A program made the position numbers and the translations under genes. From NCBI GenBank assembly GCA_024195265.1, contig JAJLRJ010000003.1, positions 24,474,989-24,538,988 of the forward strand: a stretch of DNA of 64,000 nt, given 5' to 3'. Shown one piece after another: positions 1-12,479 of this stretch. Below the pieces are notes generated by a model. It had not been told where the DNA came from. It was given only the letters and a program-made list of their open reading frames with translations, and ran no database searches. Position 1 is the first letter of the stretch, and every line of letters starts with the position of its first letter. The stretch comes from Dendrophyllia cribrosa (Eukaryota; Cnidaria; Anthozoa; Scleractinia; Dendrophylliidae).

Positions 1-932
1 CTTAGTTCAGTGTCTTGCCAGCGATTGATCGTTTCTGGAAATTTTAACCACTTGGCGGCTTGTAAGCGAGTTCAAAGTATCGTGTTTACATTTATGTCTG
101 ATTTATATTTCATTGTATAAAAATTGATCTGATCGAACACGCAATGATTCAGCGATGTGTTTTGTTTCGAATAGCATTTGTACGTGTAGATTTTTGATAG
201 ATGTTCCGTAGAATAGACGCCTTCCAGTGAACACTTGCGCTGCACTTTGAATTTTATAATTCGGAATACCGTATAAACATTTATATTACTCGCCAGTCAG
301 TGCCGATCGAGTCAGTATATTTTTGTAGGCCTCACTGACTTCGACGGCTCTCCAGTCATGCCTTGGCTTGAAGGAACTTCCAAACAGGATATGGATTGGA
401 AAAATTATGCTTGATTAAACGGCCTCACCGGCCGGAATGTTATTTTCTTTTGCAAAATAATATTAATCTTAACAATAAGCGCTTTCATTGAAAACAACAT
501 CGCTTGACGTACCCTTTCCGATGTCGACGAACAAATTTCGTGTATTTCGCCGGCCTATTTTCCTCTGGAGCAAAATAAAGCTTTGTTACACCCTCTGTTA
601 TCGAAGAATTCTAATATCTCGTATGTTTGAGGCCGCTCGCCACATAATATTGGTCCACCTCTAGCGACGTCTCTTGTCAGCTCTCTTGTTCTCTATATTC
701 CCGCAGCAGTTTGTACAACTATTTACGTCACAGTGTAATATGACACTGGTTTTGGCCGCGCACAAATTGGAGCCACTTTTTAGCGCCAACAACCTAACTT
801 TGAGACCATAAAAAAAGCATTTCGCATCGTCCCTAACACTTTAAACCTTTTATTCCAAGGTCTAAAAAGGTGAAACTTTCGATACATCAAAAAATAAATT
901 TCATTTCATAGGCACTTTAAAGGAACAAAATA
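1..932. other. non-coding stretch, nothing recognised
   Basis: I see no long ORF, no convincing splice-bounded exon and no clear repeat here. It is AT-rich and ends where the first terminal inverted repeat element begins. Confidence 0.4.
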
Positions 933-2660
933 TTTACAGTGCAGCTACTGTTACCGGGGTCACCCAGACGAAGTAAAGCAATCACAAAGCAGAACGGGAA
1001 CAATGGATTCCAACATTTTCAGCCAATGAAATGTCAAGTACAGAACAATGAAATTGCAACTTGTTCCTTCGTCATAAAAACAAACAGAACAATACAAGTT
1101 TTGGTTGTACGGCGTTGGATTTTCAATTAATTGCGATTCCATCCCTTTTGAACTTAACTATTTTTAACAGCACCGTTTGGAAGGTAAATACCAGCGATGT
1201 TAATGAAAAAGAAACTCTAAACTGTATGAAAACAGGGAATGCGACGGCCGTCCCGTATGCTTCCACAAATTAAAGAGCGTGGCGGATTTCAAATAATTTT
1301 GCCAGTGACAAATTCAAGTTTTCTCAAAGGCGTCAACCTGAACCGGGGGTTTTGGAAGTACCATGTGGGAAATAAATATTAGACTCTTCACTGTATAAGT
1401 ACCAGGGAAAGCGACGGTCATAGATTAGGCAAAGTGTGGGACGGATTTGAAAACATGAAACATGAAACATGAAACATGAAAACACGGCTTGTTCGTCGCC
1501 GTGATAAATTAAGCTTTATGCGTTGCCGGATATTTAATTTCCAACTTGCTTTTAAAATTTGAGTTCCACTTGTTGGGTTCTGGCAGTACGATTATAAGCT
1601 GAAATAAAATTAAGTAAAGAGAAATTCAAAACTGCATAAAAAAGTATCGGCCGTATATTTGAAGTTTCGGCAATTCAGCGTGGCGAGTCTAAATTAACAC
1701 GAGAAAAAAACTCAATCGTCTGAGTCGAATATTTTTTCGCAGAGTTCGAGGTTTGGTTAATAATTATTTCTATTTTTCGGCATATACAACTATAGACTTT
1801 ACTTCACCAAAATGATTTCTTCAAAACCTTCACGACCGCCTTGAGAGATTGAAGAAACCACTCTAATGCTCAAACCGCATAAATAATCCGCAGTGAAAAA
1901 AAAAATTGACGACAATTTAATAAAGGAGAATTGAGATAAAGGAGCCGCTCTTTTTCAAACGGTTAGAAAATAAATGCGTATATATTTTACCTTGGCAGTG
2001 TGCCTGGTAATATGATATATTTGTAAAAAAAAAAAAAATGAATCAGCCGCAACCTCGTTCCCAGAGACCTTGGGAACGAGGTTGAATCAGCCGGCGGTTT
2101 AGTTTTGTTTTCCCGAGAATTCAAATCCGCCACACAATTTGCCCAAGCACGCATCTGTCGCATTTACTCCTTTCAAAGACAGGTAGCTAAGCCGATTGCG
2201 TATTTGCTCGCCCGCTCGACTACACTCTTTTTTTTTGTAAGAACGTGCATGCAATTTTGGGGCTGTGGGCGAGCTGGGGCTGCACTTTATTTTTTATTGT
2301 TCTGGGCCCGGTTGTTCGAAAGCCGATTAACGCTAATCCTGGATTAAAAGTTAACCGAGGATTTCATTTCTCTGTTTAAAAATGTTTTCAAAAGGTCATT
2401 TGTAGCTAGTAGTGAAGACAAGTTAAAGTCGAAACTGAAGGGTTGAAAACTTTGAAAAATTTTCAATTGTTGAGTCATTTAACTGCATTCAAAATTGACG
2501 CTAATCCTGGGTTTGCTTAACCGTGCTTTGAACAACCCGGCCCTGTACTCGACATTCATTGGCTGAAGTAAAAAATGTTGGAATCTATATCATTCCCGTT
2601 CTGATTTGTGATTGGTTCACTTCGTCTGGGTGACCCCGGTAACAGTAGCCGCATTGTAAA
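933..2660 (+). mobile_element. TIR DNA element, copy A (non-autonomous)
   Basis: The left end reads TTTACAGTGCAGCTACTGTT at 933 and continues into ACCGGGGTCACCCAGACGAAG. The right end, up to 2660, is its reverse complement, giving a terminal inverted repeat of about 40 bp with few mismatches. A sibling lies in opposite orientation at 59974-61429 and shares interior blocks, for example around 1090-1260, 1560-1630 and 1720-2015. The interior has no transposase ORF. No clear target-site duplication was found. The superfamily is unassigned. Confidence 0.75.
2304..2543. mobile_element. nested palindromic MITE inside copy A
   Basis: The ends GGGCCCGGTTGTTCGAAAGC and (reverse complement) GGGCCGGGTTGTTCAAAGCA form an imperfect inverted repeat. 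It interrupts copy A between 'attgttct' and 'tgtactcgac'. The sibling element at 60 kb reads straight through this point, so it acts as an empty site. A related truncated copy lies at 19214-19413. Confidence 0.7.
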
Positions 2661-2749
2661 GGTTTGGAGGTTTTAATATTTGAAGTGTCGACTTTTGCAG
2701 AATTAAGTGTTTAGAAAGTGTGGAAAGTTCTTTAGGTCATGATTCAGGT

Positions 2750-2905
2750 CTCGTGCCATTTTATTTATTATACGACAACTACTAACAAATGCCAAACTGA
2801 CCAAACCGACGGCTAACAACTCACACGGCTCCGAAGATGACTTCCCCTCAAGATGTCGAAACGTCAGTCATTGTCAACAGAAACACTTCTGGGTTCAAAC
2901 CATTT
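2750..2905 (+). mobile_element. Penelope-like element 3' fragment
   Basis: The segment with GAAGATGACTTC followed by GATGTCGAAACGTCAGTCA matches the 3' end of the longer Penelope-like relic at 44385-44430. The upstream 60 bp also resemble its coding tail. No intact ORF remains. A CTT/T-rich run and an unrecognised AT-rich stretch follow. Confidence 0.6.
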
Positions 2906-3186
2906 ACATCCTTCTTCTTCTTCTTTTTTTTCGTTAACCGGAAGTTTGTCACCATTTCTTTTGTTAACGCAAAGTTTGTTGACCGGAGGTTTGTTAAAAG
3001 GAAGATGTTAACAATAGAATTACCAACACCAGTTCACATATCCAATTCGCTAAAGGTTTAAAAGTAGTTGTCGGTTTGTGAGCGACTACCTTGGGTACTA
3101 GAGGTTCTGAGAAAATATAAGAGATACAAGAGGCGCGTAAAGAGGGATACGAGAACGTGAGAAGAGCCTCTGAAAGGTAGTGAGCG

Positions 3187-3345
3187 ACACGTCACCACAG
3201 CGACCATACCCTACATCAAGGGCATGCACTTCTGAGACTGAAAGATAAGTTATGTTGATCAGGTTGTCAAAACGTCGGTCATGGTCAACAACAACAGGTT
3301 TTTTTCAGAGCTACACTAACTCGCACGATCACAATCGAAAGACTT
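3187..3345 (+). mobile_element. second Penelope-like fragment, internally deleted
   Basis: The motif 'tacatcaagggc' near 3212 corresponds to 'tgcatcaagggc' in the relic at 43.9 kb. The distal block 'gttgtcaaaacgtcggtca' and the 'agctacactaactcg' block correspond to its 3' end. About 400 bp between these two blocks are missing here. Confidence 0.5.
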
Positions 3346-5612
3346 AAAAAAAAGGTTAACGAAGTCCCGGTTAACTCCACTGTGTTAACTCTAAAGAACA
3401 GTTTCGTTTTTCGCTGCCGCAAATATCATAGCGGACGTCTTAGGAAACTACGACGCTTTACGCGTAAAGTTCGCATATCATTGAAAGGCGCAGTAAGTGT
3501 TTATTACAACTGTTCTCCTAATATTTACTTAAACTTTAGAATAACCTGTATCTAGTAGATCCTGAGAAGAACGAATATTGTGTTTTTGGCGACCTTTCCC
3601 TCTCGACTTGCTTGAGGAAGGTTCCCGCGTTCAGCAGTGCCTGCTAAACGCAGGCGATCGACTATCACTCAGCTACTCACCGTAACTTAACAGTTATTTG
3701 ATATTCCATTCTTTAACTTCGCTTCTTTTGTTTTCAGTTTTGTTTTTCTGGCTCTCGCGAAATTTGTCCTGAGAGTTTTTTTTGTATGTTTTTAATCTCA
3801 ATTAGATTTAAGTATTTCATATTGCTTTTCCTATGCAGCAAGCGATATACCATTTCCTCATCAGCATACACTGAGTCGTACTTCTATGAGCGACCACCTC
3901 TCGTAAGCGACCACTATTGTAAAATACCAAATTTTTTGCAGTCAAATCACTGAAGTCGAAACCTCCAGTGAGCAACCACTGAGTGACCGCGACCACTTTC
4001 AATTCGCTGGTGATTCGGAATTTTTTTGTTTTTAACCTCTGTTAAGCGACCACTCGCATATATTTCGATGTCACTGCTCACACAAATTGAATCATGTGTT
4101 AAAGTACAAGTTGAAGAAAACGAAAATATGTTGCCCTTTGCATCAAAACCTCAATATGATGCAATATTTTGTACATGTGCTTTGTACATTGAAAATGATA
4201 TGGTTCAACAAAACAGGTCGACGAGTTTTCAGGCTCTAAAGTTCAATTTAATTTTTATTCAATATTCATGCAGAATTTGGGCCCCATCAGGAGACATATT
4301 TGATTGATGCCGCACTTAGCTCTTGGATTTATTCCAATATTAGTTATATATTTCACAGATGATCCATTCCATGTGCATGAAGTGTGAGCCAAAACCGTTA
4401 GCTGTAATACTAAATTGATGTGTGTAACATGAATTTAAGGACTATCGGTTTTTCCTTTGGGATAGTGGGACACATCTGCCAATCATGAGAACATGTTAAT
4501 GTACATCGACCAAAAACTTGGCACTCAGGTTGCATGATTTTAGTACTGACTTCTGCTTTACTCATTTTGGATTGTGTTCGTTGCGTGTTTGGCCTGGTTC
4601 CGAGCAAACGGGAGTTACTCTGTAAAGGGAAATAATTCTCCAAATTGTACTTTTTACGCCTTTAAAGACAACAGTCCATTTCATATGAAGAACTTGCGAA
4701 TTAAGCTACACACTCAACTGCAATTCAAAATTTATGCTAATTCTACAGTACATGAATTTAAATTACGTGTGGCCATTTCTATAAAAGGAAACCTGACTGA
4801 TCTGTCAATGAAAAGAAAATGTAAATGTTGATCAAACAGAAGCTCGGAAAAAAGCTTTTAAATTCGGCACGTATTTTTCTTGTATAAAGACCTATAAAGA
4901 ATCGGAATAAAGATCGCATCAAAGGAATCACTGTTAAGCGAAGCGAGCAGTGAATAATAATATTTTTATGTGACTTCATGTGCTTCAGATCGATTCAGAA
5001 GTCGACGTTTATATTTCTGATTTTCTGAGCCGGAATGACTCCGCACAAGTAAACTGGTGAAAAAGAGAAAAATACTGTGTAATTTCTCAAGTCAAGATAA
5101 GCTTATTTATAAGAGAATTTGAACATGAAAGACTAAGTTATTTCAAAGAAACAGATTGTAAATTTATTTCGCTGTCATAAAGCTGAGAGGGGCTTTTAAC
5201 CGCGATTTGACTATCAATCGCTCGTCGATCATTCGAGCTTCGTTTCCATTTCTTGTATTTGTGATATTCTTTCTAGTTTATCAGACATGTGTAAGTACCT
5301 TAAAAATTAGAATTGTGATCAACTGGATAAACGAATAGAAACTAATTTTAAGAAAATTTATACCCGGATTTTGGCTGAGTCGACACAGCATATTAACCAT
5401 TTTCGCATCCATTGTTTTCAATATGGCCAGATTGTTTTATACACGAGCATTTCGCTTTTTATGCGATGGTCATTAAAGGACAAGATACATGTTCAACGCA
5501 AGTTTAAACTATAGTTGGAGTTTTATATTAAATTTAAAATTTGTTATTTTCTTGGTAGACAAAATATATCAACAATGCTCTGTAAATTATGGCCACGTGC
5601 ACTAATAATACA
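3346..5612. other. intergenic, with degenerate pogo-like repeat
   Basis: No supported gene. Around 3885-4060 short iterated strings such as 'agcgaccacctct' and 'aagcgaccact' resemble subterminal sequence of pogo/Tigger-type MITEs in a decayed state. The small ORFs in 4.0-5.0 kb show no domain and no codon structure that would support them. Confidence 0.35.
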
Positions 5613-5759
5613 ATAGGTGGTTTTCATGTTACGTCATCGCCGCCATGCTGGTGGACATAAACAATAGTTCTCTCATTAGCTCCTTTTGTTCGTCCACCAG
5701 CATTTGTTCGTTTCACTATTGTTGTCTATGTCTCTAGAGATTGATTGCAAACCACCTAT
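5613..5759. mobile_element. short TIR MITE
   Basis: The ends ATAGGTGGTTTTCATG and (reverse complement) ATAGGTGGTTTGCAATC are inverted repeats around a 147-bp unit. An internal inverted pair ('ccaccagca', 'tgctggtgg') is also present. Non-coding. Confidence 0.55.
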
Positions 5760-6102
5760 ACATAAAGGTTTCGTAGAGGTTATTCAGCGAAAAGTTGTGT
5801 AATACGGCTGGGTATTTTTATGGGTCTTTTTTTTTCGAGCCTTTAGGCGAGTAAAAAATAAAAACCGACGAGTAGAAATGATCAGCCGTTTTACAGAACT
5901 TTTTGCTTGACAGTCATCTCCGAAATCTATGTCTTTGAAGTAATAACGTGTCTTATAATTCAACACATTGATGCACTGTCTACATGACGTATATCCAACG
6001 ATAGAGGTAAATTTCGCATTTTGACAAGAGAATGCAAAAATGACGGACCGGCCTCGATATTTTTTCTTCAAACTGTGCTTTGTTATCAATGTGTTGAATT
6101 AT

Positions 6103-6220
6103 TAAACTATTATAGCGCTTAAGCTTGCGTGATATCGCCTAATTTTAGCCGACTCGGCCTACGGCCTCGTCGGCTAAGAATTAGGCGATATCACGCGCGC
6201 TTTTGCGTTATAATAGTTAA
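6103..6220. repeat. inverted repeat / hairpin MITE
   Basis: Arms containing GTGATATCGCCTAATTTTAG and CTAAGAATTAGGCGATATCA face each other across a short loop, with outer arms AACTATTATAGCGC and GCGTTATAATAGTT. The whole unit is about 118 bp. Confidence 0.6.
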
Positions 6221-6795
6221 ATATTTGCACTCGTTTGGTGCGTATATTCGCACTCTAAAATGCTATGTCGAATAAAAAAATACTTTACTGAGTACCACCA
6301 TTTCGAGATTTTTCACTGAATATACAAAAAAGTTACAATAAAGAGTTTCTTTAAAAATACATATCACATTGCTAAGAATGGGATAATATCGTCGAGTTAT
6401 ATAAATTTGAAAATAAAAAAGATATGGTAGGGAAATTTTACAGATGTTTGTGTGGTGGTTGTAAATATATTATCCTCAGGGGAGGCAAGAAATTGCTTGC
6501 CACCATATAAGCGTCTGCTACATGAATCTGTAAAATGTTCTAGCTCAGGTCAGGTTATAACTCGTGATATCATCACTCTCAAATTTGGTGGCCATTTTGC
6601 TAATCTTAAGTCGCTCTTCCCAGCAGTGACCATGGATCTTTGCAACGAAAATAACAAAATTTAGTTTATCGTGACAAGCCTCTGGACCAATACAGGAAAG
6701 GTGATCACACTTTCTCGCTGCGCGTGCGCCAACCGCACATTCTCGTCAAAACAGCCTTCGTTTTGTTTGGTCAGCGGTTGAAACGAGCAGCGTAA

Positions 6796-6990
6796 TAGGC
6801 CATTTCCGAGTTGCCTTTAGCCTCTCTATCAAAGCGAGGCTAGGTGCGAAACCTTTCATATGAAAATGAGTTTTCATTCACATGCAAATAAGTTTTATTT
6901 GCATGTGAATGAAAACTCATTTTCATATGAAAGGTTTTGCACCTAGCCTCGCTTTGATAGAGAGGCTAAAGACAACTCGGAAATGGCCTA
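6796..6990. mobile_element. near-perfect 195-bp palindromic MITE
   Basis: Starts TAGGCCATTTCCGAGTTGCC and ends with its near-exact reverse complement GACAACTCGGAAATGGCCTA. The arms, about 90 bp each, meet around 6890 with only a few differences. Such a structure should form a long hairpin. No coding capacity. Confidence 0.75.
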
Positions 6991-7903
6991 TTCAAAAAGA
7001 ACCATAGAGCTCTGGGGGACGAAGACATGATTCGCAGGGAAAAAAACATAATTAAAAATGAAATGAAATTGCCGCCATTATGCATTGTTGTTTCAAGGAT
7101 TGAGATTTCCATAGAGCGCAGTGAAGAGCTTTTGAATATTTTATAGAATAACTAGAAATCATGTACGGTCATACGCTCAACAGATGTCACGGTTGCAGGA
7201 AATCTCAATTCCAATGTTCCTTTCTGAGTCCATATTCCAAATTTTCGTGAACGCTTGGCCTGGCTACAAAGGCCATCAGAATTTTTGTGTAATCTCGGAT
7301 TTCCATTGTATGGTTAAAAGAATTGCAATTCCTTAGGGACGGACAAAGGGAGGATTTTTTCAGGTATCCCATGATGCAACGCGAATGAACTATATTATCA
7401 ACTGAAAATTGCGTGACCAGTCATTTGCCATGGAGTTGCTCGAAGCGAGCGCATCGTCCACTGCGTAGATTTTAGCAATAAACATATATCACATCGTCCA
7501 ATCTGGCTTGTTGTAGGTTCCCAACGGTATTTAGTACATGTTTGCCTCCCCAAAAAGTTTTATATTTTTTAGAACAATATTTTATATCCAGAAGCAGATG
7601 GTCAGAACACAAATAAATCACACTGACGTTGTAGAATGTTAGCGACTTATATACACTTGGGGAGGATCAAATGTTCTATCTTTTCATTGGCTTGTTTAGT
7701 TTAGCCAATACCAATGGTTTATTTTTGACCCGACGTAAGTTGTGTTTCTTTGTAGGCTTTTTAGCTGATTTCATAAGCATGTAAGATATTTTCTGACACA
7801 AGGAATGGCTCTTTTATAGTTGTACAGTGGCATTGTAGGTACATGTATATCTCAATGGATGAGAAATACTTTGTTTATGTGTTGTAGAACAAGCTTGTAA
7901 TTG
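6991..7903. other. intergenic, nothing recognised
   Basis: AT-rich sequence without a supported ORF, exon or clear repeat. Confidence 0.35.
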
Positions 7904-8748
7904 CAGGGGCGGCGCTACCGGTGCGGCAGGTGGGGCATTTGTCCCACCAACTTTCGACAGCTCAAAATGGCGGTGGGCGGAGATGAATAGTGTAGCAACA
8001 TCCTTTGACCAGATCTGATGGCGGGGCGCTTTAATGCATTAGAGTTTGCAAAATAAATATTCTGTTAATTAATCAAAAGCCTACAATTTTAGTATCGGAG
8101 ATATTGTGACTGACTTTAGACTGGAGATTGGATATTGTGAACCAAGCATTTCAATACCCCTTGAGTTACTCGGACGTCAGCTATCGGACTCCAGCTACCG
8201 ACAAATCCATCAAACAAATCCATCAATGCTGTGAGTTAGCGCTCGGCCTCTGCCCTAAGAAGGTTCAAGACATATCTACGAACAAACTTTGTCACAAGAA
8301 AGATTAAATCATTGCATTATCCAGACATTGCATTAACTGACAAATTGAACATGGCTGATATTGGAAATCAGTTTCTTTCTGCCTCTTAAATGACAGAGAA
8401 AATCGCTTTGGAAAATTCGTTTCCAAAACCTTCCCATACTGAAAAGAATTGACAGAGAATATTCGAGTGACAGTCGAATTTACTTTGAACAAACAACCAA
8501 AATGGAGTTACACCTAAGTTTCAGAAAGTGTTTCGTGTACATGTACTTTTCATGAGAATTAAACTGAACTCAAAGCTGGCCTTGGAAACTGTTTCTCCGG
8601 TCTCAGGAACGCTGGAAATAGCATTTCAGAGAGTTCCATTTCAAAAATTTCCCGGGGGAGCATGCCCCCGGACCCCCCTAGAAGTTCGCGCCTTCGGCGC
8701 TCGGCACAGGAGATTCGCCCCACCAACATATTTCCGGCGCCGCCCCTG
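7904..8748. mobile_element. hAT-like non-autonomous element
   Basis: The left end is CAGGGGCGGCGC and the right end is GCGCCGCCCC(TG). The element is flanked by the 8-bp direct repeat TGTAATTG at 7896-7903 and 8747-8754; the last TG of the right inverted repeat overlaps the duplication. An 8-bp duplication and a CAGGG-type terminus are typical of hAT elements. The interior, about 840 bp, has no transposase ORF. Confidence 0.7.
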
Positions 8749-9042
8749 TAATTGTAAGATGGTTGGGTGTACTACGATGGGCTGTGGAAGCGACATCAAC
8801 AGGGGGCTGGTGTAAAGAAAATTGTAGGGGCAGTTACAACACCGCGGCCAGGCTTTATGCGATCAAGCTGCTGTTACATCAGATCTGACTTGCTGTAGTA
8901 TTCCTGTCTCTAGTATGGCCTTACTAGTATTCCTAACACGTATATGTGTCAGGCATTAAAACATATAAACTCGCAAAAAAAAATATCATGCAAGCAAATC
9001 ATGGCAAAAAGAAACATTCTGCACAGTCAAAAAATTGCCCAA

Positions 9043-9070
<28 letters not shown>
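9043..9070 (+). repeat. poly(C) tract, 28 bp
   Basis: Uninterrupted run of C, one of eight long G/C homopolymer sites in the window. Confidence 0.95.
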
Positions 9071-9073
<3 letters not shown>

Positions 9074-9234
9074 TCAAAAATCTAATGGTCCGTCCCTAAG
9101 GGCTGGTTTTAAAAGCCATCTTAAGTAAAATGGAACATTCCTAAGAAAAAGGAAGTTTTGGAAAGGCTGGAGAAATCGAAAAAGATGGACATGGTGAGTG
9201 GAAACAAGTGTATGTTCAAATTTAATCAGGTTCA

Positions 9235-10720
9235 CAGTCGAACCTCTCCTTTATTCGGACACCTCTCTAATACCTGCTAATACGGACACCTGTCTAATAC
9301 CTGCTAATACGGACACCTCTCTGATACCTGCTAATACGGACACCTCTCTAATACCCGCTAATACGGACACCTCTCCAATACCTGCTAATACGGACACCTC
9401 TCTAATACCTGCTAATACGGACACCTCTCTAATACCTGCTAATACGGACACCGCTCTAATACCTACTAATACGGACACCTCTCTAATACCTGCTAATACG
9501 GACACCTCTCTAATACCTGCTAATACGGATACCTCTCTAATACCTACTAATACGGACACCTCTCTAATACCTGCTAATACGGACACCTCTCTAATACCTA
9601 CTAATACGGATACTTCTCTAATACCTGCTAATACAGATACCTCTCTAATACCTACTAATACGGATACCTCTCTAATACCTGCTAATACGGACACCTCTCT
9701 AATACCTACTAATACGGACACCTCTCTAATACCTGCTAATACGGACACCTCTCTAATACCTGCTAATACGGACACCGCTCTAATACCTACTAATACGGAC
9801 ACCTCTCTAATACCTGCTAATACGGACACCTCTCTAATACCTGCTAATACGGATACCTCTCTAATACCTACTAATACGGACACCTCTCTAATACCTGCTA
9901 ATACGGACACCTCTCTAATACCTACTAATACGGATACTTCTCTAATACCTGCTAATACAGATACCTCTCTAATACCTACTAATACGGATACCTCTCTAAT
10001 ACCTGCTAATACGGACACCTCTCTAATACCTACTAATACGGACACCTCTCTAATACCTGCTAATACGGACACCTCTCTAATACCCGCTAATACGGACACC
10101 TCTCTAATACCTGCTAATACGGACACCTCTCTAATACCTGCTAATAAGGACACCGCTCTATTACGGACAGTTTCCTATGTCCCGACAAAATTCTCACATA
10201 TTTTCTTTAAAAAAGACCTCTTTAATACGGACCCTCTCTAATACGGAGAACGGACACTAAATCTCGGCCCCAGAGAGCAAATTCATATAAACTGAACCTC
10301 TTTATTGCGGACACCCCAGTGATCAGGTGATGATAGTTTGAGTAAGTAATACAATTTCCTGTTTGTGGTTACAAACATACAGTATATCGAAAGACGTTTT
10401 CAGAATTGTACTTTATATTACTTTTTCACATGCAGCATTGCGTTGCAGTTCGTTTTAAAACAGTGATTCCTATACCTTATGTAGCTGAGAATTTTACAGT
10501 GTAGTACACTACTGATAGACAGTGTCTCAATGCTGTATATTAATCAATTTAGATGCAGTTAAAAGACGAGTGTGGACCCGTTTTTAGTTACTGAACCAAA
10601 CCTGTTAGTGAAGTCTTAAAAGTGACGTCATCGTGGTGACCTCTATGATATGGACAGTCCTCTCTTATACGGACACTTTACTCTGTCCCTTCAGTGTCCG
10701 TATTAGAGAGGTTCAACTAT
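9235..10720. mobile_element. pogo/Tigger-like TIR element carrying a minisatellite
   Basis: The left end CAGTCGAACCTCTCC, continuing into a cggacac block, and the right end, reverse complement AGTTGAACCTCTCTAATACG, resemble the CAGTNGAACCTCT-type termini of pogo/Tigger elements. Between them lies the 27-bp repeat array, then about 500 bp of unique AT-rich DNA with further TIR-like strings at 10285-10315 and 10655-10680. No transposase ORF is present. Exact ends are approximate and no TA duplication is certain. Confidence 0.5.
9256..10150. repeat. 27-bp minisatellite, about 33 units, higher-order
   Basis: The unit is approximately CGGACACCTCTCTAATACCT followed by GCTAATA. Because 27 is a multiple of three, both strands stay open for 300 or more codons; the plus frame reads NTDTSLIPA repeated. 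Variant units (ALIPT, then alternating IPA/IPT) recur at a spacing of 12 units (324 bp), so a larger block was duplicated. The unit contains the same string as the flanking terminal repeat. Confidence 0.95.
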
Positions 10721-12109
10721 AATTCAACATTTTCACGAAAATATTCTATATTATTTGCAAATGATACAAACTTATTTTTCAACGCAAAAATCTCAATCAA
10801 TGAATACAAACTAAAGCATCACAAGGGTTCGATTCCAGTAAACTAACATTAAATACAAATAAAACAAATTTTATGATATTCAAAACTAACCTTCAATAAG
10901 AAAAAAATGCACATTCCTGTACTTGTCAAAATAAAGCTTATAAATAATAATAAAATAGAACATGTTAAATGGCCAAATTTCTTGGTATTAGAATATTATT
11001 GATGAACATATCTTGGAAGATTCATATCAAATATAATACTAATAACTTACCAAAATTATCAGGCATTACTAGCTAATCTAAAACACAACTTTCCTAGATG
11101 ATAGTACTTTAAGGAGGCTCATAAAGGCTTCTTGTTTTCAATAGTGTGTCCAAATGATGAAATAATAAAAAATGATGCAACCGATGATATGGACAACGTT
11201 TGGATATCTATACCATGCTATTTACAGGCAATGCTTTAAGGGTGCTTATGATGTCATAGTCATTGCCATGGCAACAGTACAGCTCTCTGAATAGAGCCTC
11301 TAAAACTCAGTTTTCCCTAATTATGTTTAAAACTAATCTCGTGACCTATTAGTTTTTTTCTCAATTTGGAAAGCACCGCTAATTTTCTTTTCTTTTTGGC
11401 GCTATGACAAAAATCAATCTAGTGGGAAATCGAGTTTATATTTCCAAAAAGGTTGTTGTCAGAAAAGAAAAAAATTCTGCTAGATAATTTTTTCTCAAAC
11501 TCTTGTTTAAGATTTGGAATATCGAATACTGGTTTGATACAGAAAATCAAGATAGGTCACCGAACGAACTTTTAAGATAAAGAGGAATATTTTTTGCACA
11601 AATTATTTCTGGTTCACACGACTTTACGGAGTATTTTCATTTCCAGTGAGCTGCGCACGCTACTTTTTGATAGGAAAATCAGCTGATGCATGCGTCAATG
11701 CATGAACAGTTCACGTCGCACACGCCAAAACTGAAAACCCTTTCTAGCCTCCTTAAGAAGTATTTACTTTACAATGTCATGATAACTACTCCCGATGTGG
11801 AGGGGTACTCTGTACATTTTTGGGTGGTTGTGTGCTGTTGGGACTCTAAAACCTTTACCATATACCAGACCATGTTCAGCTGCATTGTGCAATCCTATTC
11901 TAGACTAGACACCAAAAATACTTAATATTATACCCTATCCCAGACTCACTATTTTTCAGAGACTCTACCCTCATACCACTGATCAGTTTCCCATAATACA
12001 CTATTCTAGACCAAAACTCTCTGATTTCTATACCCTATCCCAGACTTAACTGCTTGAAAACCATTCCCTTCACAGCAGCCCATACATTATTATTTGATGC
12101 TTAAATGTT
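10721..12109. other. intergenic, low-complexity and decayed repeats
   Basis: No supported gene. At 11930-12060 the phrase 'taccctatcccagac' occurs twice with 'attctagac' nearby, suggesting a low-copy tandem relic. The ORF at 11686-11925 overlaps this and has no recognisable domain. Confidence 0.35.
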
Positions 12110-12193
12110 TTTTTTCTTGAAGATGTTAGCCAACAGGCTACTCTGTAAATTCGAGCTGAAATAAAGTTAATGTATGTATGTATGTATGAGAGT

Positions 12194-12194
<1 letters not shown>
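12110..12194 (+). repeat. probable non-LTR retrotransposon 3' tail
   Basis: 'gagctgaaataaagttaatg' is followed by a (TATG)n microsatellite. This is the form taken by 3' ends of many invertebrate LINEs with short-repeat tails. Similar tail-like blocks occur in reverse at 20370-20455 and 60890-60967. Confidence 0.45.

Positions 12195-12226
<32 letters not shown>
12195..12226 (+). repeat. poly(C) tract, 32 bp
   Basis: Uninterrupted run of C directly after the (TATG)n tail; the longest pure C run in the window. Confidence 0.95.
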
Positions 12227-12479
12227 TTCCTTGCTGGGAATTTTCCGTACTTGACATATTGTTATATCTTTTGTATGGGTAAGTGATTATCCATTTAGAC
12301 TGTAAAAATATTTGGGTAGATAGAAGGTTTATTTAATAAGTTTCAAAATTGACGCCTACCAGTACAAACTGTCACTGTTTTTGTACCATGTGTCACAGCC
12401 ATAGTTTAAAAAAGATGGTCACAATCTTGAAACCTATCGGGAATCACTAATGGTTGCAAAATTTAGGCAAAACTATTAA

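Noticed and set aside
8528..8815. 95-codon ORF near 8.6 kb
   Set aside because: Runs across the right end of a hAT-like element into flanking DNA; no domain.
9198..10241. Long ORFs on both strands (347 and 300 codons)
   Set aside because: They are open only because the 27-bp minisatellite unit is a multiple of three and lacks stops. There is no initiation context, domain or exon structure.
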